Positions 1-5,946 of a stretch of DNA of 15,206 nucleotides are shown here, piece after piece. The notes below the pieces were generated by a model, which saw only the letters and a list, made by a program, of their open reading frames with translations, searched no databases and was not told where the DNA came from. The translations under genes were made by a program, and so were the position numbers. Source of the DNA: Gammaproteobacteria bacterium (lineage in GTDB: Bacteria > Pseudomonadota > Gammaproteobacteria > JALTLT01); contig JALTLT010000241.1 of NCBI GenBank assembly GCA_027001815.1, forward strand, positions 1 through 15,206. Reading direction: 5' to 3'. Every line of letters begins with the position of its first letter. Position 1 is the stretch's first letter.

Positions 1-856
1 TCCGCCCGAGACTCTCCAGCACCTCCTTGATGTAGTCTGCCTCGCCCACCGAGACGCCCCCCGTGGTGATCACCAGGTCGCTCCCCTCGCTCGCCTCCAG
101 CAGGGCGCTGCGCACCGCCTCGGGCGTGTCCGCCACCACCCCCAGGTCGCGCAGCTCCACCCCCTCCCGGGAGAGCATGCCGTGGAGGCTGTAGCGGTTG
201 CTGTCGTAGATCTCCCCCTCGCCGAGCGGTTCGCCGATCCCCTTCAGCTCGTCGCCGGTGGAGAGGAAGCTGACCCGGGGCCGGCGGACCACCGTCACCT
301 CGCCGATACCGAGGGAGGCGAGCATCCCCAGGTCGGCGGGGGTGAGGCGGCGTCCCGCGGCGAGCGCCTCCTCACCGAGCTGCAGGTCTTCACCGGCCAG
401 GCGGACGTTGCCGCCGCGGCGCTGGCCGGGGCCGACGATCACCTTCCCTCCCTGCTCGAGGGTCTGTTCCTGCATCACCACCGTATCGGCGCCGGCGGGG
501 AGGGGTGCGCCGGTGGTGATGCGGATGCACTGACCCGCTTCCAGCCGCCCCGGCCAGGGGCGTCCGGCGAGGGCGGTGCCGACCGCTTCGAGGGGGGTGC
601 GGCCGGTCGGGTCCAGGTCGTCGAAACGGAGGGCGTAGCCGTCCATGGCCGAGTTGGTGTGGGCCGGTACCTGCAGAGTGGAGACGACCGGGCGGGCCAG
701 GACCCGCCCCAGGGCGTCGCGCAGGGCGACCCGTTCGCGGGCGGCCAGCGGCTGCACCGCCTCGAGCAGCCGTCGTCGAGCATCCTCGACACCGAGGATG
801 CGGGGTTCGGAGTCGTCGGCACAACTGGCGGCGGTCCGGATCGGGATCTCTTTCAC
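1..856 (-). CDS. moeA: Molybdopterin molybdenumtransferase MoeA (C-terminus cut by window edge)
   Basis: MoeA inserts molybdate (or tungstate) into adenylylated molybdopterin in the cytoplasm, completing Mo-molybdopterin. The 285 codons present start at a GTG (856-854) that overlaps the mobB stop as GTGA. Family marks are visible: the NSAMDGYA segment around residues 68-75, the STGDEL motif around residues 199-204, and the TTGGVSVGEADY segment about 20 residues before the left edge. MoeA proteins are usually about 400 residues, so roughly the last 115 (rest of the MoCF-like domain and domain IV) lie outside the window. It is the last visible gene of the tup-mob-moe operon. The call is secure; whether the cell loads Mo, W or both cannot be read from MoeA. 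Confidence 0.96.
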   Translation of the reverse strand, partial: MKEIPIRTAASCADDSEPRILGVEDARRRLLEAVQPLAARERVALRDALGRVLARPVVSTLQVPAHTNSAMDGYALRFDDLDPTGRTPLEAVGTALAGRPWPGRLEAGQCIRITTGAPLPAGADTVVMQEQTLEQGGKVIVGPGQRRGGNVRLAGEDLQLGEEALAAGRRLTPADLGMLASLGIGEVTVVRRPRVSFLSTGDELKGIGEPLGEGEIYDSNRYSLHGMLSREGVELRDLGVVADTPEAVRSALLEASEGSDLVITTGGVSVGEADYIKEVLESLGR

Positions 857-1395
857 GGCAGTGCTCCCCTGGGGTCGATTTCCAGTTGGTCGAGGATGAA
901 ACGGGCGATTCCGTCGATGGCGGCGAGATCCAGGAGGGGGAGTTCCCGGGGCAGGTGCAGGTGGGGATCGTCACTGGCAACGGCGACGATATGGGGGATC
1001 TCGCCACACAGCAGGGGCCGGCCGAGCGAGGGGCGATGGAGTTCGATCTTCGGGAAGGGCTCCCGCTTGAAGCCCTCCACCAGCACCAGATCCACCGTTC
1101 GGGGATCGAGGAGTGTCAGGCTGTCGGCGAGGGTCGGCTCCGCAGCGGCGGAGCGTTCGGTGGTGAGCGCCATCCGCTGGCGGGAGGCGATCAGCATCTG
1201 GCAGGCGCCCGCCTGGCGGATGACATAGCTGTCCTTGCCCGGCTGGTCCAGATCGAATCGTTCGTGGGCATGCTTGATCACCGCCACCCGGAGACCCCAC
1301 AGGCGGAGTCGCGGCAGCAGGCGGGTGAGAAGGGTGGTCTTGCCGGTGCCCGGCCAGGCACAGAGCCCCATCACCGGCCGCGGGAAGGGAGTCAC
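853..1395 (-). CDS. mobB: Molybdopterin-guanine dinucleotide biosynthesis adaptor protein MobB
   Basis: MobB is a small P-loop GTP-binding protein that assists MobA in molybdopterin guanine dinucleotide synthesis; it is accessory rather than essential in Escherichia coli. The 180-residue product carries AWPGTGKTTLL near residues 13-23 (Walker A), the IKHAHERFDLDQPGKDSY segment typical of MobB, VLVEGFKREPFPKIEL in the middle, and HIVAVASDDP toward the C-terminus. The start is GTG, in a GTGA overlap with the end of mobA; its own stop forms a second GTGA overlap with moeA. These back-to-back overlaps suggest translational coupling. Length is normal for the family and nothing looks broken. Confidence 0.96.
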   Translation of the reverse strand: MTPFPRPVMGLCAWPGTGKTTLLTRLLPRLRLWGLRVAVIKHAHERFDLDQPGKDSYVIRQAGACQMLIASRQRMALTTERSAAAEPTLADSLTLLDPRTVDLVLVEGFKREPFPKIELHRPSLGRPLLCGEIPHIVAVASDDPHLHLPRELPLLDLAAIDGIARFILDQLEIDPRGALP

Positions 1396-1985
1396 GATCC
1401 CACCTCCAGCCGCTGCCGATCCTCCGGGCGATTGAGATTGCCGAACGCTTCCGGAGCGTCGGAGAAGTCGACGAGGGTGAGTCGTTGGCGCCCGTACCAG
1501 CGGTCGATCTTCCGCTCTCCCGCGGCCAGGAACCGGCGCAGCTCCCCCGCCAGTTCCACGGTGAGCAGGGCGTGGACCGGCTGCAGCCGCTCTCCGTCGT
1601 GGGCGACGGCGATGGAGGTGCCTTCCCTCGCCGCCGCCTCCGCGAGCCTCCCCACCAGCTCTTCAGGCAGGAAAGGGGCGTCGCACGGAACCACCGCCAG
1701 CCAGCGGCTCTCCGCCGCCTCCAGACCGGCGAGCATGCCGGCCAGGGGACCCTGATAGCCGGTGAGGGGATCGCTGACCAGCCGGAGGCCATAGCGGCCA
1801 TAACGATCCCGGTTGCGGTTGGCGTTGATCAGCAGCTCTCCCACCTGGGGGACGAGGCGGTCGATGAGATGTTCGACGAGGGGGCGGCCGCGGAAGGGGA
1901 GCAGGCCCTTGTCCGCACCCCCCATGCGCCTGCCCCGCCCGCCGGCGAGGATCAGGCCGGTGATCTCGGCGGGGGAGAGTGTCAT
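1392..1985 (-). CDS. mobA: Molybdenum cofactor guanylyltransferase MobA
   Basis: MobA transfers GMP from GTP to Mo-molybdopterin, giving the (bis-)MGD cofactor of DMSO-reductase-family enzymes such as formate dehydrogenases and nitrate reductases. The 197-residue product begins MTLSPAEITGLILAGG and shows the nucleotide-binding LILAGGRGRRMGGADKGLLPFRG segment, then DPLTGYQGPLAGMLAGLE, then AVVPCDAPFLPEEL (metal-binding Asp region), then QPVHALL and a C-terminal FGNLNRPED motif. The open frame continues upstream to 2072, but those codons lie inside tupC and give a Gly/Pro-rich extension foreign to MobA. The ATG at 1985 forms an ATGA overlap with the tupC stop and fits the family length. Confidence 0.96.
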   Translation of the reverse strand: MTLSPAEITGLILAGGRGRRMGGADKGLLPFRGRPLVEHLIDRLVPQVGELLINANRNRDRYGRYGLRLVSDPLTGYQGPLAGMLAGLEAAESRWLAVVPCDAPFLPEELVGRLAEAAAREGTSIAVAHDGERLQPVHALLTVELAGELRRFLAAGERKIDRWYGRQRLTLVDFSDAPEAFGNLNRPEDRQRLEVGS

Positions 1986-2671
1986 CCCGCCTCCACCGCC
2001 CGGTCCAGGGGAGGCGACACGGGTGGGGCGAGCCGCAGTCGCCCTCCCTCCAGACGAAGGTGGATGTCGCACACCGGTGCAAAGTGCGCCGGGTCGTGGG
2101 TGGCGACCACCAGCCCCCGCCCCTCCTCGAGGAAAGTGTGCAGCAGTTCGAGGGTCCGGCTACGGGAGGGGCCGTCCAGATTGGCGGTTGGTTCGTCCAG
2201 CAGCAGGAAGGGGGAGGGGCGGAGTCGGGCGCGGGCGAGTGCCAGACGCTGCCGCTCCCCTCCCGACAGGCGGGTGGCGTCATCCTTCGCCAGATGGTCG
2301 AGTCCGGCCCAGGAGAGGGCCTCCTCCACCCTCGCCTGGCGACCGACGCGCTCTCCGCCGCGGGGCAGGGCGTAGGCGACGTTTCGTTCGACGGTGCCGC
2401 GGAACGCATAGGGGTGCTGGTGGAGGTAGGTGGTCCGGTCGCGCAGCAGGCGGGCGACCCGCCGCGGCGAAGGGATCTCCGGGCCGGTGACGGTGATGCG
2501 GTCCGCCGGCTGCAGCCCGGCGAGCACCCGCAGCAGGCTCGACTTGCCGGCGCCGTTGTCCCCGCACAGCAGGATGCAGCGTCCCGGCAGCAGATCCAGA
2601 TCGAGCCCGGCCAGCACCCTTCGTGCACCGTAGGACAGCTCGATGTTGCGCAGGCCGAAGGTTCCGTTCAT
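1982..2671 (-). CDS. tupC: Tungstate-type ABC transporter ATP-binding protein TupC
   Basis: This is the ATPase that powers oxyanion import through TupB. The 229-residue product has a single ABC domain: Walker A GDNGAGKSS near residues 38-46, a Q-loop in YLHQHPY, the signature LSGGERQRLALARA, Walker B FLLLDEPTANLD, and the switch His in VVATHD. It ends soon after the ABC core and has no room for the C-terminal molybdate-binding (TOBE/Mop) domain of ModC, which agrees with a Tup-type importer. The ATG at 2671 overlaps the tupB stop (ATGA). The longer open frame to 3265 lies inside tupB and is rejected. ATPases alone do not show the substrate; the assignment rests on tupA and tupB. Confidence 0.93.
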   Translation of the reverse strand: MNGTFGLRNIELSYGARRVLAGLDLDLLPGRCILLCGDNGAGKSSLLRVLAGLQPADRITVTGPEIPSPRRVARLLRDRTTYLHQHPYAFRGTVERNVAYALPRGGERVGRQARVEEALSWAGLDHLAKDDATRLSGGERQRLALARARLRPSPFLLLDEPTANLDGPSRSRTLELLHTFLEEGRGLVVATHDPAHFAPVCDIHLRLEGGRLRLAPPVSPPLDRAVEAG

Positions 2672-3381
2672 GTGAGGTACTCCGGGTCCAGCCGGCTCCT
2701 GCCCTGCAGCCAGTGGAGCCCGGCGTTGAGGGAGAAGGCGAGGATCAGCAGGACCATGCCGAGGGCGATCCCCTGGGCGAAGGCCCCCTTGCTGGTCTCC
2801 AGGGCGATGGCGGTGGTGATGTTGCGGGTGTAGCCGAGAATGTTGCCCCCCAGCATCATGGCCGAACCCACCTCGGCCACCACCCGGCCGAGGCCGGCGA
2901 TGAGGGCGCCGAGGAGGGCGAAGCGCACCTCGCCGAGGAGGGTCAGCACCGCACGCAGTGGACCGGCCCCCAGGGTGCGCGCCGTCTCCCAGGCGCGTGG
3001 ATCGGTCTCCTGGAGGGCGGCGTGGCACATGGCGGTGATCAGCGGAAAACAGAGCACCATCTGCCCCAGCACCATGGCGGTCTGGGTGAAGAGCAGCTGC
3101 CACTCGCCGAGCGGGCCGTGGCGCGAGAGCACCAGGTAGAGGCTCAGACCCACCACCACCGCCGGCAGCGAGAGGAGGGTATTGAGCACGGCCAGCACCG
3201 CCTGACGGCCCGGGAAACGCCGGAAGGCGAGCAGGGCGGCGAAGGCGACAGCGAGAGGGGCGCACGCGAGCACGGCAGTGAGGGAGACGCGGAAGGAGAC
3301 ACCGACGATCTCCCAGAGCGTGCGGTCGCCGGTCACCAGCAGGCGCAGCGCCTCGAGGCCCGATTGGCTCAGTGACTCCAT
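2668..3381 (-). CDS. tupB: Tungstate-type ABC transporter permease TupB
   Basis: TupB is the inner-membrane channel subunit of the importer. The 237-residue product is hydrophobic, with about five or six membrane segments (for example residues around 33-50, 63-85, 103-120 and near the C-terminus). The cytoplasmic coupling (EAA-type) loop is seen as ETARTLGAGPLRAVLTLLGEVRFALLGALIAGLGRVVAEVG. The GRVVAEVGSAMMLGGNI.G.TRNITTAI stretch is characteristic of TupB-like permeases. The ATG at 3381 follows the tupA stop by 7 bases and has a GAGG ribosome-binding sequence just before it, inside the end of tupA. Its stop overlaps tupC by four bases. Confidence 0.93.
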   Translation of the reverse strand: MESLSQSGLEALRLLVTGDRTLWEIVGVSFRVSLTAVLACAPLAVAFAALLAFRRFPGRQAVLAVLNTLLSLPAVVVGLSLYLVLSRHGPLGEWQLLFTQTAMVLGQMVLCFPLITAMCHAALQETDPRAWETARTLGAGPLRAVLTLLGEVRFALLGALIAGLGRVVAEVGSAMMLGGNILGYTRNITTAIALETSKGAFAQGIALGMVLLILAFSLNAGLHWLQGRSRLDPEYLT

Positions 3382-3388
3382 GGCCGCC

Positions 3389-4207
3389 TCAGGGGTGCTC
3401 CGCGACGGCGGTGGCGTCGGGGTGAAAGAGGGTCTCGCCCTGGAGCCGGTATTCGGCGATCAGCCGCTGCCCCTGCGGAGAGGTGATCCAGCGGATCAGG
3501 GCCACGGCGCCCAGATGGTTGACGCCGGGGTGGAGCGAGGGGTTGACGGCGATGATGCCGTAGGGATTGAAGAGGCGCGGGTCGCCCTCCACCAGCGGCC
3601 GAAGCGGCAGCCGCCGGCGGTAGGCGAGCCAGGTGCCGCGGTCGGTGAGGGTGTAGGCCTCCATCTCGGCGGAGATCTGCAGCACCTTGCCCATTCCCTG
3701 GCCCGCCTCGCGGTACCACACCCCTCCCGGTTCGATCTCGGCGGCGCGCCACAGGCTGAGCTCCTTCTTGTGCGTCCCGGAGTCGTCCCCCCGGGAGACG
3801 AAGGGTGCCCCGTGCCCGGCGATCCGTCGCAGCGCCAGCGAGGCGTCCTTCAGGCCGGAGGTCCCCGCCGGGTCGCCGGCCGGCCCGATGATGAGAAAGT
3901 CGTTGTGCATCACCGGGAATCGCTCTACCCCGTAGCCGGCCTCGACGAACTTCCGTTCCGCGGCAGGGGCGTGGACCAGCACCACGTCCACATCGCCGTC
4001 GCGCCCCATCCGCAGCGCCTTGCCGGTCCCCACCGCGATCACGTGGATCCGGTAGCCGCTCTCCCGCTCGAAGGGCGGCAGGAGATGGGCCAGCAGCCCC
4101 GAATTCTCGGTACTGGTGGTGGTGGCGAGACGCACGATCTGCTCCGCCGCGGCGGGAGTGGCGATCAGCAGGGGGAGGAGGAAGGGGAGGAGGAAATGAC
4201 GTTTCAT
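3389..4207 (-). CDS. tupA: Periplasmic tungstate-binding protein TupA
   Basis: TupA is the periplasmic binding protein that captures the oxyanion for TupBC. The 272-residue product starts with a signal peptide (KRH, a hydrophobic run, then TPAAA before Glu22, so cleavage is likely near residue 21). The mature protein opens with RLATTTSTENSGLL: the TTTS motif (residues 29-32) is the known TupA signature and distinguishes it from ModA. It continues with IAVGTGKAL and GDVDVVLVHA, then MHNDFLIIGP and FVSRGDDSGTHKKE, all typical of this family. The ATG at 4207 is preceded by AGAGGA about 13 bases upstream, a rather long spacing. It is the first gene of the operon and lies 34 bases after the predicted sigma-54 start point. 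TTTS argues for tungstate, though some homologues also bind molybdate. Confidence 0.94.
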   Translation of the reverse strand: MKRHFLLPFLLPLLIATPAAAEQIVRLATTTSTENSGLLAHLLPPFERESGYRIHVIAVGTGKALRMGRDGDVDVVLVHAPAAERKFVEAGYGVERFPVMHNDFLIIGPAGDPAGTSGLKDASLALRRIAGHGAPFVSRGDDSGTHKKELSLWRAAEIEPGGVWYREAGQGMGKVLQISAEMEAYTLTDRGTWLAYRRRLPLRPLVEGDPRLFNPYGIIAVNPSLHPGVNHLGAVALIRWITSPQGQRLIAEYRLQGETLFHPDATAVAEHP

Positions 4208-4251
4208 GGTGGCTGGCCTATCCTCTGTGGATAACGACTGCCAGACCCGGA

Positions 4252-4267
4252 AGCAAGGAGAGTGCCA
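4252..4267 (-). promoter_or_regulatory. Sigma-54 (-24/-12) promoter of the tup-mob-moe operon
   Basis: Read on the minus strand from 4267 to 4252 the sequence is TGGCAC-TCTCC-TTGCT. It matches all eleven conserved positions of the sigma-54 consensus TGGCAC-N5-TTGCW, with exactly 10 bases between the GG (4266-4265) and GC (4254-4253) doublets. By the usual geometry transcription would start near 4241, giving a leader of about 34 bases before the tupA ATG. The adjacent divergent gene encodes an activator of the type sigma-54 requires. The match is seen; promoter activity is inferred. Confidence 0.88.
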
Positions 4268-4278
4268 TCGGCGGGTAG

Positions 4279-4294
4279 TGGTTTGCTTCTTGCT
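4279..4294 (+). promoter_or_regulatory. Weaker -24/-12-like element toward the regulator gene
   Basis: On the plus strand TGGTTT-GCTTC-TTGCT has the invariant GG (4280-4281) and GC (4292-4293) doublets with 10 bases between them and a full TTGCT, but only three of six bases of TGGCAC. If active it would start near 4305, about 207 bases before the regulator ATG, and would allow autoregulation. It sits back to back with the strong promoter. Chance occurrence is quite possible. Confidence 0.3.
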
Positions 4295-4386
4295 TGCGGG
4301 ATGGCGGCGGCCGGCGCGGCATCGGTGCCCGACTCCCTCCCCCGGCGCTCCGGTGGAGGGGAAGGGCGGCAGAAGATGGTTCGATC

Positions 4387-4425
4387 TGTCCCCCGTGACC
4401 CGGCGCAGATGGGTCAAAATGTCCC
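4387..4425. promoter_or_regulatory. Cluster of TGWCCC half-sites, candidate activator-binding region
   Basis: Four copies of TG(T/A)CCC or its complement occur in 39 bases: TGTCCC 4387-4392, TGACCC 4396-4401, GGGTCA 4411-4416 and TGTCCC 4420-4425. Both neighbouring pairs have starts 9 bases apart, and the two inner sites form a perfect inverted repeat (TGACCC-N9-GGGTCA). The cluster lies about 146-184 bases upstream of the predicted tupA start point, a normal distance for sites bound by NtrC-type activators. The repeats are seen; the binding role is inferred. Confidence 0.45.
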
Positions 4426-4511
4426 ACTTCGTCCCTGCTCCTCCGTTGTTCGGGGCAGGATCGTTCCCTCCGGTTCCCGGCGGATTTCGGTTTGCATCGA
4501 GGAGAGAGACC

Positions 4512-5924
4512 ATGTCCTTCCAGCCTTCAGCAGAGCCCGCGATCGTCAGCCGGAGAGTCGAGGAGGAGGGGCGTCCCACGCTGCTGGTGTCGGTGCTGGT
4601 GGTGGACGACGAGCCGGGGATGCGCCTCTTCCTGAAAAAGGCGCTGGAGAAGCGCTTCGGCCTGGTGGAGGTGGCTGAGGACTGTGACGCCGCCGAGGCC
4701 CTGCGCCGGCGCTGCCGCTTCGACGTGGTGATCGCCGACATCCGCCTGCCGGGGCTCTCCGGCGTGGAGTGGGTGCGATCCATGCGCAGCCAGGGGGATG
4801 GCACGGCGGTGATCTTCATGACCGCCCACGCCGACCTGGACACCGCCATCGAGGCGCTGCGGGTCGGGGCCTCCGACTTCATCCTCAAGCCCTTCCGGAC
4901 CGAGCAGATCATGACCGCCGTCGAGCGCTGCCTCGATCACCAGCGGGCGGCGCGCGAGAACTTCCTGTTGCGTCGCCAGGTGGAGCACTACGCCAATCCC
5001 GACGGCATGGTGGGGGAGTGCAAGCTGATCCGGAATCTCTGCAGTGTCATCAAGCGGGTGGCGCCCATGAAGTCGACGGTGCTGATCGAGGGGGAGTCGG
5101 GCACCGGCAAGGAGCTGGCGGCGCGCGCCATCCACCGCTGGAGCGGGCGCAAGGGGTGTTTCGTGCCCATCAATTGCGGTGCCTTTTCCGCCGAGCTGCT
5201 GGAGTCGGAGCTGTTCGGCCACGTCAAGGGGGCCTTCACCGGCGCCCACCAGTCGCGCGAGGGGCTCTTCAGCTACGCCAATGGCGGCACCCTCTTCCTC
5301 GACGAGATCGGCGAGATGCCGCTGCCCATGCAGGCCCTTCTGCTGCGGGTGCTCGAGGAGCGCACCATCCGGCCGGTGGGGGCCAACCGGGAACTGCCGG
5401 TGGACGTGCGCATCGTCGCCGCCACCAACCGCAACCTCGCCGACGAGGTGAAGCAGGGCCGTTTTCGCGAAGATCTCTACTACCGCCTCAACGTCCTCTC
5501 GGTGCGCATGCCGGCGCTGCGCGAGCGGCGCGAGGATATTCCCGCCCTGGTGGAGCACTTCGTCGCCTCCCTCGCCACGGAGATGGGCATCCAGCCGCCC
5601 CCCGTCGGCGAGGCGGATCTGCTCAACCTGATGGAGTACCACTGGCCGGGGAACGTGCGGGAGTTGCGCAACGTCATCGAGCGCTGCCTGCTGCTCAACA
5701 CCACTCCCGGTCAGTGCATCGCCGGGCCGGCCGGTGGTGGTGGAGCGCAAGGGGGCGAGCCGGAGGAGCAGACCCTGGAGGCCGTGGAGCGGCGCCACAT
5801 CCTCAAGGTGCTGGCGCTGGAGGAGGGCAACAAGTCGGCCGCTTCCAGGCGTCTCGGCATCTCGCGCAAGACTCTGGAGCGGAAGCTGAAGGAGTGGGGG
5901 GGCGAGCGTCAGGAAAGGGTGTGA
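4512..5924 (+). CDS. Sigma-54-dependent response regulator, NtrC family
   Basis: A 470-residue cytoplasmic activator with the classical three parts. The receiver domain (about residues 28-145) has acidic residues D32/D33, phospho-acceptor D76, T104 and K126. The AAA+ domain has Walker A GESGTGKE at 194-201, ESELFGHVKGAFTGA with the sigma-54-contacting GAFTGA at 240-245, and Walker B GGTLFLDEIGEMP around 258-270. A Fis-type helix-turn-helix lies near 420-463 (KSAASRRLGISRKTLERKLKEW). About 27 residues precede the receiver, longer than usual. The ATG at 4512 has GGAGAGAGA just upstream; an open frame continues back to 4206 but is unlike any regulator. It is followed after 22 bases by its likely kinase. 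The divergent tup operon, with its sigma-54 promoter, is the obvious target. No established gene name is assigned. Confidence 0.95.
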   Translation: MSFQPSAEPAIVSRRVEEEGRPTLLVSVLVVDDEPGMRLFLKKALEKRFGLVEVAEDCDAAEALRRRCRFDVVIADIRLPGLSGVEWVRSMRSQGDGTAVIFMTAHADLDTAIEALRVGASDFILKPFRTEQIMTAVERCLDHQRAARENFLLRRQVEHYANPDGMVGECKLIRNLCSVIKRVAPMKSTVLIEGESGTGKELAARAIHRWSGRKGCFVPINCGAFSAELLESELFGHVKGAFTGAHQSREGLFSYANGGTLFLDEIGEMPLPMQALLLRVLEERTIRPVGANRELPVDVRIVAATNRNLADEVKQGRFREDLYYRLNVLSVRMPALRERREDIPALVEHFVASLATEMGIQPPPVGEADLLNLMEYHWPGNVRELRNVIERCLLLNTTPGQCIAGPAGGGGAQGGEPEEQTLEAVERRHILKVLALEEGNKSAASRRLGISRKTLERKLKEWGGERQERV

Positions 5925-5946
5925 TGATTGCGAACGGGAAGGGGGC

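Noticed and set aside
1982..4207. Reading the transporter as a molybdate ModABC system
   Set aside because: The binding protein has the TTTS motif and GTGKAL/GDVDVVLVHA segments of TupA, and the ATPase lacks the C-terminal molybdate-binding domain of ModC. Molybdate transport as a secondary activity is not excluded.
4208..4912. N-terminal extension of tupA to 4912, which would make a 507-residue protein
   Set aside because: The added residues are unlike any binding protein and would bury the clear signal peptide starting at 4207.
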